Below are positions 1 to 6,443 of a stretch of DNA of 8,672 bases, piece after piece. Source of the DNA: Rikenellaceae bacterium (GTDB taxonomy: Bacteria > Bacteroidota > Bacteroidia > Bacteroidales > UBA932); assembly GCA_900769385.1 (NCBI GenBank), contig CAAGGO010000312.1, forward strand, positions 1-8,672, given 5' to 3'. The notes beneath the pieces were generated by a model. The model was given only the letters and a program-made list of their open reading frames with translations. It had not been told where the DNA came from and did no database searches. Positions within the stretch are counted from its first letter, which is position 1. Every line of letters begins with the position of its first letter. The position numbers and the translations under genes are program-made.

Positions 1-19
1 ACGTGTGCTCTTCCGATCT
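1..19. other. Illumina sequencing-adapter remnant (assembly artefact)
   Basis: The first 19 bases, ACGTGTGCTCTTCCGATCT, are identical to the 3' end of the standard Illumina TruSeq read-2/index adapter as I remember it. An exact 19-base match placed flush with the sequence end is not expected by chance. Genomic sequence appears to begin at position 20. The GTG at position 3, which could be taken as a start codon of the first gene, lies inside the adapter, so the residues read from there (MCSSD and part of the next codon) are not biological. The window start is therefore probably also a contig end. Confidence 0.95.
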
Positions 20-20
20 C

Positions 21-356
21 CCGCTGAGGGCAGGCTCTTACCAGAGGTATCAGGGAAAGAAACTGGTGGACAGGTTTGATGCCTATTCATATCTCTCTAT
101 GCTGAACCTTACAGACAGCCACAATATTGGCAGATACAGAGGCGGTGTGGAGAAGGCGCTTGGAATGGTTAAGGCCAATACCGTTTGCGTAGGAATTGAT
201 TCTGACGGACTGTTCCCTACCCTGGAGCAGAAGTTTATGGCAGAGCACATCCCGGGGGCAAGATACAGGGAGATAAGCTCGGCATTCGGACACGACGGAT
301 TTTTGCTGGAGTGGGAACAGATTAAGGAAGTTATTGAGAGTGAGGAACTGATTTAA
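21..356 (+). CDS. metX: Homoserine O-acetyltransferase, C-terminal fragment (5' end missing)
   Basis: MetX is a cytoplasmic alpha/beta-hydrolase-fold enzyme that transfers acetyl from acetyl-CoA to homoserine, giving O-acetylhomoserine for methionine synthesis by direct sulfhydrylation. Only about 111 genuine C-terminal residues remain of a protein that is usually about 340-380 residues. They carry the family signature SYQRYQGKKLVDRFDAYSY, then GIDSDGLFP (window positions about 192-218), whose second Asp is the likely acid of the catalytic triad, then FGHDGFLLE (positions about 285-311) with the catalytic His. The nucleophile Ser would lie in the missing part. The frame ends in TAA, 11 nt before thrA, so the two genes are almost certainly co-transcribed. 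The break is caused by the adapter-contaminated contig end, not by a biological truncation. MetX and MetA do not share this fold, so assignment to the MetX family is firm. Acetyl versus succinyl specificity cannot be judged from the C-terminus alone. Confidence 0.9.
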   Translation, partial: PLRAGSYQRYQGKKLVDRFDAYSYLSMLNLTDSHNIGRYRGGVEKALGMVKANTVCVGIDSDGLFPTLEQKFMAEHIPGARYREISSAFGHDGFLLEWEQIKEVIESEELI

Positions 357-367
357 ACAGAAAGATT

Positions 368-2836
368 ATGCAAGTACTTAAATTCGGTGGCAGTTCAGTT
401 GCCAACGCAGAAAATATAAATAAGGTTATAGCTATTGTAAGGAATGCTGCATCAAATGACAGGACTGTTGTGGTTTCTTCTGCAATAAGCGGAGCTACAG
501 ATGCACTTCTTCTTATTGGAGAGACTGCAAAGGGGGGAAATGAAAAATATACTGAGCTGATAGACAAGCTGCAGGAGAGACATCTTGCAATCATTGCAGA
601 GCTTATCCCGGCAGAGGAGTCTGAGGCAATAAAGGAGACCTGCAGTGAACTTTTCAACAAGCTCAGGGAGATCTGCAAGGGTGTATACCTTCTTAAGGAA
701 CTTACCGGGTTGAGCCAGGACCACATTGTAAGTTTTGGAGAGCTCCTTTCAACCAACATAATAAGTGCAAAACTCAAATCACTGAATATAAGCCACCAGT
801 GGAAAGATTCAAGGGAACTTATAAAAACTGAGCTGCAGGCTGGCAAGAACGTGGTGCTTGACAATATTACCACCAACAATATTGCAGAGTACTTCAATGC
901 AGATGCACACAAGCTGTACATTATGCCGGGCTTCATTGCATCAGACCTTGCAGGACGCACCACCACCCTTGGCCGCGGAGGCTCTGACTACACTGCATCA
1001 ATCATTGCAGTTGGCACACAGGCCCGCAGACTTGAGATCTGGACAGACGTTTGCGGAATGATGACCGCAGATCCGCGCATTGTCCCTGATGCCCACCCTA
1101 TAAGGAACATTTCATACAAGGAGGCCCTTGAGCTTTCACATTTTGGAGCAAAAGTGGTATACCCTCCTACTATCCAACCTGTTGTAAAACAAGGAATTCC
1201 AATTTATGTAAAGAATACCTTTGCTCCCGATGATTTTGGAACGCTGATTGAGCGCAACCCGCCTGAGGGACACGAGAAGATAAGGGGAATCTCATCTTCC
1301 AACAAAATTGCCCTTCTCTCTATGGAGGGTAGCGGAATGGTGGGAATTCCGGGATATTCAAGCAAACTTTTTGATGTTCTGAGCAAGAACAACGTAAACA
1401 TAATACTTATCACCCAGGCATCTTCTGTGCACACAATGTGCATTGCCATTGCCGAGGATGATGCAGACAAGGCAAAGAAAGCTGCAGACGAGCTGTTTGC
1501 ATACGAGATTTCACTTGGCAAGGTGGATCCGTTGAGAGTGGAGAAAGGTTTTTCAATCATCTCCCTTGTAGGTGACGACATGAAGAACCAGAGCGGTGCC
1601 AGCGGCAAGATGTTTGACGCTCTTGGCCGCGAGGGAATCAATATCCGTGCAATTGCACAGGGCTCTTCAGAGAAAAACGTATCTGCAGTACTCAATACAG
1701 AGGATGTGAATGATGCCATAAGGGCTATCCACGCAGAGTTCTTCTCAGCTTCTGCCAACAGGGTAAACCTTTTCATTGCCGGCTACGGTACCGTATCAAA
1801 GGCTTTGGTTTCAATTATCTACGCACAGAAGAAATCAATTGAGGAGAGACTGGGCAAAGAGATTGCAATCTGCGGCATCTGCAACAGCAGGAACTACATC
1901 ATCAACCGCAACGGTATTGATGAGGGCTTCAACCTTGCAGAGGGAACCCCCAATACCAACAACAGCTACGTGGGTGAGATCTGTAAGTTCCAGTTGAGCA
2001 ACTCAATCTTTGTGGACTGTACAGCCAACAGGAACATTGCATCATTGTATGTAGACCTGTTCCGCCACAAGTTCTCTGTTGTAACCTGCAACAAAATTGC
2101 AAATTCCCTTTCGTATGAGTCCTATAAAGAGCTTTTTGCAACCGCAAGACTTGAAAAGGTACAATACAAGTATGAAACTACAGTTTGTGCTGCCCTTCCG
2201 GTTCTTGAGACTATCCTGCAGCTTGTAAACTGCGGAGACTCAATAAAGAAAATAGAGGGAATCCTGTCGGGAACATTGAACTTCCTGTTCAGCAACTACA
2301 ATGGGGAAACCTCATTTGCAACCCTTGTAAAGGAGGCGGCAGAAAAAGGATACGCAGAGCCTGATCCAAGACTTGACCTTGCCGGAACAGATGTATTCCG
2401 CAAATTCCTCATCTCTTCCCGACAGGGAGGTTTCCAGATTGAGAGCACAGATGTGGACTTCCATGGATTCATCCCGGAGGAGATAATGAATTCACAGCAG
2501 ACAAACTTCCCTGCATACGCAGAGGAGTTCTACGCAAAACTTGAGGAATATGAGCCACAGCTGAAAGCCCAGTATGAGGCTGCAGCGGCCAAAGGGGAGA
2601 AACTCAGGTTCATTGCATCTTTGGATGCAACTGCCTGCACAGATGTCGGCAAACCAAAATGTGCCATTGCACTGAAGAGCATTGGAGCATCACACCCGTT
2701 CTATACTTTGGAGGGGACAGACAACGCAGTAATTATTGAATCGGATTATTACCCTAATGCAATTGTGATTAAAGGGGCAGGTGCCGGAGCCAGACAGACA
2801 GCCGGCGGGGTATTGAATGATATATTGAGCATTTAG
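368..2836 (+). CDS. thrA: Bifunctional aspartokinase / homoserine dehydrogenase
   Basis: This 822-residue protein is close to the length of E. coli ThrA (820). It catalyses the first and third steps from aspartate: phosphorylation of aspartate, and NAD(P)H-dependent reduction of aspartate semialdehyde to homoserine. The kinase domain covers residues about 1-300, with KFGGSSV (5-11), TLGRGGSDYTA (200-210) and WTDVCGMMTADPR (225-237). Two regulatory ACT domains follow at about 312-385 and 395-460. The dehydrogenase begins at about 465 with the nucleotide-binding loop AGYGTVSKAL (471-480). It continues with VVTCNKIANS (571-580), EGILSGTLNFL (630-640) and GYAEPDPRLDLAGTDVFRKF (661-680), which holds the likely catalytic pair Asp675/Lys679. 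All key motifs are present. The ATG at 368 fits because MQVLKFGGSS is the normal N-terminus. There is no Shine-Dalgarno sequence, as is usual in Bacteroidota. The ACT domains imply feedback inhibition by an end product. Threonine is the usual ligand, but beside metX methionine control is also possible (a metL-like role). Confidence 0.95.
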   Translation: MQVLKFGGSSVANAENINKVIAIVRNAASNDRTVVVSSAISGATDALLLIGETAKGGNEKYTELIDKLQERHLAIIAELIPAEESEAIKETCSELFNKLREICKGVYLLKELTGLSQDHIVSFGELLSTNIISAKLKSLNISHQWKDSRELIKTELQAGKNVVLDNITTNNIAEYFNADAHKLYIMPGFIASDLAGRTTTLGRGGSDYTASIIAVGTQARRLEIWTDVCGMMTADPRIVPDAHPIRNISYKEALELSHFGAKVVYPPTIQPVVKQGIPIYVKNTFAPDDFGTLIERNPPEGHEKIRGISSSNKIALLSMEGSGMVGIPGYSSKLFDVLSKNNVNIILITQASSVHTMCIAIAEDDADKAKKAADELFAYEISLGKVDPLRVEKGFSIISLVGDDMKNQSGASGKMFDALGREGINIRAIAQGSSEKNVSAVLNTEDVNDAIRAIHAEFFSASANRVNLFIAGYGTVSKALVSIIYAQKKSIEERLGKEIAICGICNSRNYIINRNGIDEGFNLAEGTPNTNNSYVGEICKFQLSNSIFVDCTANRNIASLYVDLFRHKFSVVTCNKIANSLSYESYKELFATARLEKVQYKYETTVCAALPVLETILQLVNCGDSIKKIEGILSGTLNFLFSNYNGETSFATLVKEAAEKGYAEPDPRLDLAGTDVFRKFLISSRQGGFQIESTDVDFHGFIPEEIMNSQQTNFPAYAEEFYAKLEEYEPQLKAQYEAAAAKGEKLRFIASLDATACTDVGKPKCAIALKSIGASHPFYTLEGTDNAVIIESDYYPNAIVIKGAGAGARQTAGGVLNDILSI

Positions 2837-2844
2837 AAATTATT

Positions 2845-3879
2845 ATGAAAGTAGCAGTAGTAGGTGCCACCGGACTGGTTGGCAGAAATATGTTGAGGGT
2901 GCTTGGGGAGAGGAATTTTCCTGTAACGGAACTGATTCCGGTGGCATCGGAGAAATCATCGGGAAGCAAAATTGAATTCAAAGGGGTAGAGTATACTGTA
3001 TGCACACCTGCACAGGCAATTGAGAAAAAACCTGCAATTGCCCTTTTCTCTGCAGGAAGCGGTGTTTCACAAGAGTGGGCTCCAAAATTTGCTGAGGCGG
3101 GGTGTTATGTGATTGACAACTCGGCCTGCTGGAGAATGGATCCTACAAAGAAACTTGTCATTCCTGAAATTAACGGAGATGTCATTGGGAAGGATGACCG
3201 TATTATAGCAAATCCGAATTGCTCTACCATTCAGATGCTTGTGGCAATTGCCGGGCTTCACAAAAGGTTTGGCATAAAGAGGATTGTGGTTTCAACTTAC
3301 CAGTGCATTACCGGTACAGGCAAGAAGGCGGTAGACCAGATGAGCGCGGAGAGGGAGGGAAAAGAGTCTCCGCTCAATGCATATCCATATCAGATAGACC
3401 TTAACCTTCTCCCTCATATTGACGTGTTTATGGAGAACGGATACACCAAGGAGGAGATGAAGATGGTTAATGAAACCGTTAAGATTATGGGTGATGAGAG
3501 CATTAAGGTTTCCCCTACCACAGTTAGGGTGCCGGTGCTTGGAGGACATGCTGAATCAATCAACCTTGAGTTTGCAAAACCTTTTGGGATGGAGGAGATT
3601 TTCCGGACTTTGAGGGAGACTCCGGGTGTTGTTGTGCAGGATGCCGTTGCCCTTGAGAACGGCGCACAGCCTTCAGCCATCGGTTCTACAGAGAGCCTTC
3701 CTTACCCAATGCCTTTGTATACCAAAGACCGTGATGAGGTGTTTGTTGGAAGAATCCGCAGGGACTTTTCACTGGCAAACGGCATCAACCTCTGGTGCGT
3801 GGCTGACAACCTGCGCAAAGGGGCGGCAACCAATGCGGTACAGATAGCGGAACTATTAAAAGAAAAGGGGTTGGTTTAA
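2845..3879 (+). CDS. asd: Aspartate-semialdehyde dehydrogenase
   Basis: This cytoplasmic enzyme reduces beta-aspartyl phosphate to aspartate semialdehyde with NADPH. It is the step between the two activities of ThrA and the branch point to lysine/diaminopimelate. The 344 residues are a normal full length. The NADP-binding glycine motif GATGLVG is at 7-13, and the nucleophilic Cys126 lies in IANPNCSTIQM (121-131). STYQCITGTG (150-159) carries the conserved Gln, and the substrate-site segment TVRVPVLGGHAE (226-237) contains Arg228 and the catalytic His235. The ATG at 2845 gives the expected MKVAVVGATG start, 8 nt after the thrA stop, which suggests one transcript and perhaps translational coupling. 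The last six codons and the stop also form most of a transcription terminator hairpin. The type resembles the shorter Gram-positive/Bacteroidota enzymes more than the roughly 367-residue enterobacterial form. Confidence 0.95.
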   Translation: MKVAVVGATGLVGRNMLRVLGERNFPVTELIPVASEKSSGSKIEFKGVEYTVCTPAQAIEKKPAIALFSAGSGVSQEWAPKFAEAGCYVIDNSACWRMDPTKKLVIPEINGDVIGKDDRIIANPNCSTIQMLVAIAGLHKRFGIKRIVVSTYQCITGTGKKAVDQMSAEREGKESPLNAYPYQIDLNLLPHIDVFMENGYTKEEMKMVNETVKIMGDESIKVSPTTVRVPVLGGHAESINLEFAKPFGMEEIFRTLRETPGVVVQDAVALENGAQPSAIGSTESLPYPMPLYTKDRDEVFVGRIRRDFSLANGINLWCVADNLRKGAATNAVQIAELLKEKGLV

Positions 3880-3891
3880 CCCCTTTTTTTT
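3863..3891 (+). terminator. Rho-independent terminator overlapping the 3' end of asd
   Basis: AAAAGGGGTT (3863-3872) pairs perfectly with AACCCCTTTT (3878-3887) around the 5-nt loop GGTTT, and the T-run extends through 3891. The stop codon TAA (3877-3879) lies inside the hairpin, so the final codons of asd double as the left arm. It should end the metX-thrA-asd transcript. The G:C core is only four pairs, flanked by A:T pairs, so leak-through into parE is possible. Confidence 0.85.
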
Positions 3892-3900
3892 GTACTTTTG
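3870..3900 (+). promoter_or_regulatory. Bacteroidota-type promoter for parE
   Basis: TACTTTTG (3893-3900) matches the Bacteroidota -7 consensus TAnnTTTG exactly. GTTG at 3870-3873, close to the TTTG/TTG -33 element, lies 19 nt upstream, within the usual spacing for the primary sigma factor of this phylum. The predicted start of transcription is near 3904-3907, which gives a leader of roughly 25 nt before the parE ATG. The -33 element falls inside the asd terminator hairpin. The consensus is established knowledge; activity here is inferred. Confidence 0.7.
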
Positions 3901-3907
3901 CAAAATA

Positions 3908-3918
3908 CGCATAATGCG
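3908..3918. promoter_or_regulatory. 11-bp inverted repeat at the predicted parE transcription start (possible operator)
   Basis: CGCAT-A-ATGCG is a perfect inverted repeat with 5-bp arms around one central base. It starts a few bases after the predicted transcription start of parE and ends 11 bases before its ATG. The position would suit a repressor site, but the arms are short and a chance occurrence is quite possible. No matching regulator is encoded nearby. Confidence 0.2.
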
Positions 3919-3929
3919 CCCTAACTATA

Positions 3930-5816
3930 ATGAGTGAACTGACAGACAACCATATAAAGCTCTCTGACTATACAGAGGCAGATTTTGAAACCCTGAGCTG
4001 GAACGAGCACATCCGCCGCAGATCGGGAATGTACATTGGCAAGTTGGGAGACGGTTCTTCTCCCGATGACGGTATATATATCCTCTTCAAGGAGATTGTG
4101 GACAATGCCATTGACGAGTTCATAATGGGATACGGAAAGAGTGTGAAAATCACACTTGGGGATGACAATATGGTAACTGTAAGGGATTACGGCCGCGGTA
4201 TTCCGTTGGGCAAGCTGGTTGATGCAGTGAGCAAGATGAATACCGGAGCAAAATACGGCAGCAGCGCCTTCTCAAAATCAGTTGGTCTGAACGGTGTGGG
4301 TACAAAGGCTGTAAATGCCACATCTTCATATTTCTACATACAGTCTTTCAGGGACGGTGAAAGTGCCTGGGCAGAGTTTTCCAAAGGAGACCTTACCGGT
4401 AGCGGCAACACCACCTCAACAGAGAAGAACGGTACCCTTGTAAAATATATTGCAGACCCGCAGCTGTATGAGAACTACAGGTACAACCTTGAGTACATTG
4501 AAACAATGCTCAAGAACTATTCTTACCTGAATACAGGTCTGTCGCTCAATTTCAACGGAACAGAATTCAAGAGCAAACACGGTTTGCTTGACCTTATAAA
4601 TGACTCACTCTCTGAAACACCTCTTTATGAGCCTATCCATCTGCAGGGGAAGGACATTGAGATTACCATTACCCACGGTACAGAGAACGGTGAAAACATC
4701 AGCTCCTTTGTGAACGGCCAGAACACCATTCACGGAGGTACACACCTTGCCGCTTTCAGGGAGGGTGTTGCAAAGACAATCAAGGACTTTTTCAAGAAAG
4801 ATTTTGACCCCAAGGATGTAAGACAGTCCATTGTGGGTGCAATCAGCATAAAGGTTGTGGAACCTTCGTTCTCCAACCAGACAAAGACTTTCCTCAACTC
4901 AAAGGATGTTGAGCCCGGCGGGCAGAGCATCAGGAACTTCATTGTGGATTTTGTCTCTTCAGAGCTTGACAACTATCTGCACAAGAATCCTGCACAGGCC
5001 GATGCCATTCTCAAGAAAGTTCTGGCGAATGAAAAGGAAAGGAAAGCGATATCGGGAATACAGAAATTGGCCAGAGAGAGGGCAAAGAAGGCCAGTCTGC
5101 ACAACAGGAAATTGAGGGATTGCCGTATCCATTATGGTGACAAGGATCCAAGGAACCAGGATACGATGCTGTTCATTACTGAGGGTGATTCTGCAAGCGG
5201 TTCAATTACAAAGAGCCGTGATGTGAATACACAGGCGGTGTTCTCCCTTAGAGGCAAGCCGCTCAACAGCTACGGCCTCACCAAGAAGATTGTATACGAG
5301 AACGAGGAGTTCAACCTGCTCCAGGCTGCCCTGAACATTGAGGAGGATTTGGAGAACCTCCGCTACAACAAGGTAGTTGTGGCTACGGATGCCGATGTGG
5401 ACGGAATGCATATCCGCCTGCTGCTCCTTACTTTCTTCCTGCAGTTCTTCCCGGACCTAATCCGCCAGGGACACCTGTATATACTGCAGACTCCACTTTT
5501 CCGCGTAAGGAAAAAGAATGAAACCTATTACTGCTACACTTCAGAGGAGAGGGAGAAAGCCATAAAGAAACTTGGCAAGAACCCTGAAATTACCCGATTC
5601 AAAGGATTGGGAGAGATTTCTCCCGACGAGTTCCGCGGATTCATTGGGGAAAACATAAGGCTAGACCGTGTAAGGCTGAGCAAGGATGACAATATCCACG
5701 AACTGCTTGAATTCTATATGGGCAAAAATACAATGGAAAGGCAAGGTTTCATTAAAGGGAACCTCAGATCAGATCTTATCCTTGAAGAGTTGGCCGAAAA
5801 ATCAAATATCTACTAG
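3930..5816 (+). CDS. parE: DNA topoisomerase IV subunit B (ATPase subunit)
   Basis: ParE is the ATPase and TOPRIM subunit of the type IIA topoisomerase that, with ParC, unlinks daughter chromosomes. In the 628 residues the GHKL ATPase comes first. [10 protein letters not shown] (54-63) contains the probable catalytic Glu55 and Mg-binding Asn59, followed by DYGRGIP (86-92) and the ATP lid [12 protein letters not shown] (119-130). The transducer domain holds the QTK loop (317-319). The TOPRIM domain has EGDSASG (418-424) and DADVDG (487-492), followed by RFKGLGE (556-562) and MGKNTMERQ (597-605). GyrB is the main alternative. The segment [23 protein letters not shown] (33-55) and DYGRGIP match Bacteroidota ParE better than GyrB, which usually has a DIGVxGLHH-type segment there. 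The ATG at 3930 is the first in-frame start, just after an in-frame TAA at 3912. A dedicated promoter lies upstream. No parC follows; lipid genes do, so its partner must be encoded elsewhere. Confidence 0.9.
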   Translation: MSELTDNHIKLSDYTEADFETLSWNEHIRRRSGMYIGKLGDGSSPDDGIYILFKEIVDNAIDEFIMGYGKSVKITLGDDNMVTVRDYGRGIPLGKLVDAVSKMNTGAKYGSSAFSKSVGLNGVGTKAVNATSSYFYIQSFRDGESAWAEFSKGDLTGSGNTTSTEKNGTLVKYIADPQLYENYRYNLEYIETMLKNYSYLNTGLSLNFNGTEFKSKHGLLDLINDSLSETPLYEPIHLQGKDIEITITHGTENGENISSFVNGQNTIHGGTHLAAFREGVAKTIKDFFKKDFDPKDVRQSIVGAISIKVVEPSFSNQTKTFLNSKDVEPGGQSIRNFIVDFVSSELDNYLHKNPAQADAILKKVLANEKERKAISGIQKLARERAKKASLHNRKLRDCRIHYGDKDPRNQDTMLFITEGDSASGSITKSRDVNTQAVFSLRGKPLNSYGLTKKIVYENEEFNLLQAALNIEEDLENLRYNKVVVATDADVDGMHIRLLLLTFFLQFFPDLIRQGHLYILQTPLFRVRKKNETYYCYTSEEREKAIKKLGKNPEITRFKGLGEISPDEFRGFIGENIRLDRVRLSKDDNIHELLEFYMGKNTMERQGFIKGNLRSDLILEELAEKSNIY

Positions 5817-5832
5817 AATACTTTTTACAATT

Positions 5833-6396
5833 ATGAGAAAACATATCTGCAAATTCTTTCTGAAACTTTTTGGCTGGAAAGCCGGTGACCCCCCTTGTCC
5901 GGGCAACAAGGCAATTATCCTTGGAGTGCCGCACACATCTGCGTGGGATTTCATCATATCCTACTTATACTACTACGGCGTGGGGGGAAAAGCATTTGTA
6001 ATGGTAAAGAAAGAGTTCTTCTGGGGTCCGCTTGGTCCAATTGTAAGATGGATGGGCGGTATACCTGTAGACCGTTCAAAGGGTGCCACAGTGGCAAAAC
6101 AGGTTATTGACGCAATGAACAAAGCCGATTATATGCACCTTGCAATTGCACCGGAGGGTACCAGAAAACGTACCGACAACTGGAAAACAGGTTTCCACAC
6201 AATTGCAAGAGCCTGCAATGCTCCAGTATACCTTGGATACTTTGACTGGAAAACCAAGACTATTGGACGCGGAGAGCTTTTTGAGCTTACAGATGATGCC
6301 AAAGCGGATATGAAACGTATCAGGGCACACTACAAAGCCAAAGGGTATGGGGCAAAATATCCGGATCTTTACTCTACAGGTAAAGACTTGGACTGA
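5833..6396 (+). CDS. PlsC-like 1-acyl-glycerophosphate (lysophospholipid) acyltransferase family protein
   Basis: Members of this family move a fatty acyl group from acyl-CoA or acyl-ACP to a lysophospholipid or related acceptor at the inner membrane. In this 187-residue protein the catalytic HX4D motif is PHTSAWDF (His34, Asp39). The acceptor-binding motif is GIPVDRSKG (76-84), and the third motif is APEGTRKR (106-113). All required residues are present. It is shorter than typical PlsC (about 240 residues) and has no clear N-terminal membrane anchor, so it may attach peripherally through its basic, aromatic N-terminus (KFFLKLFGWK). The ATG at 5833 was chosen over an upstream in-frame ATG at 5686 because the longer version would run about 130 bases into parE and adds residues unrelated to the family. 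It begins 16 nt after parE with no terminator between, so read-through from the parE promoter is likely. Its substrate cannot be fixed from sequence; the downstream acyl-CoA ligase suggests a lipid-assembly or salvage role. Confidence 0.85.
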   Translation: MRKHICKFFLKLFGWKAGDPPCPGNKAIILGVPHTSAWDFIISYLYYYGVGGKAFVMVKKEFFWGPLGPIVRWMGGIPVDRSKGATVAKQVIDAMNKADYMHLAIAPEGTRKRTDNWKTGFHTIARACNAPVYLGYFDWKTKTIGRGELFELTDDAKADMKRIRAHYKAKGYGAKYPDLYSTGKDLD

Positions 6397-6398
6397 TT

Positions 6399-6430
6399 TT
6401 TGCATAACTTCACTTCCTGAAATACAAACG
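6399..6430 (+). promoter_or_regulatory. Weak candidate promoter before the acyl-CoA ligase
   Basis: TTTG (6399-6402) matches a -33 element. Twenty bases downstream lies TACAAACG (6423-6430), which keeps only the TA and final G of the TAnnTTTG -7 consensus. The 47-nt gap between the acyltransferase and the ligase is the longest plus-strand gap after parE, so an internal start is conceivable. The match is weak and may be chance; the ligase could equally be transcribed from upstream. Confidence 0.2.
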
Positions 6431-6443
6431 AACAATAATATAT

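Noticed and set aside
331..966. Minus-strand open frame of 211 codons opposite thrA
   Set aside because: It lies antisense to well-supported kinase coding sequence, is rich in Ser/Leu as expected from reversed codons, and shows no recognisable domain.
1204..1776. Minus-strand open frame of 190 codons opposite thrA
   Set aside because: It is antisense to the ACT-domain region, with low-complexity Ser/Ala/Leu composition and no motif; a shadow of the real gene.
3914..3937. Seven-codon ORF (MRPNYNE) overlapping the start of parE, possible leader peptide
   Set aside because: It is very short, has no regulatory residue run or attenuator hairpin, and such ORFs are common by chance.
3930..5816. 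Identification of the topoisomerase gene as gyrB
   Set aside because: The N-terminal [16 protein letters not shown] segment and DYGRGIP fit Bacteroidota ParE better, although the two families are close and a tree would be the firm test.
5686..5832. Upstream in-frame ATG that would lengthen the acyltransferase by 49 residues
   Set aside because: It lies within parE in another frame, and the added residues do not resemble the family N-terminus. The ATG at 5833 just after the parE stop is a natural start.
5817..5832. Promoter in the parE-acyltransferase gap (TACTTTTT stretch)
   Set aside because: It lacks the final G of the -7 element, has no convincing -33 element, and leaves almost no leader before the ATG.
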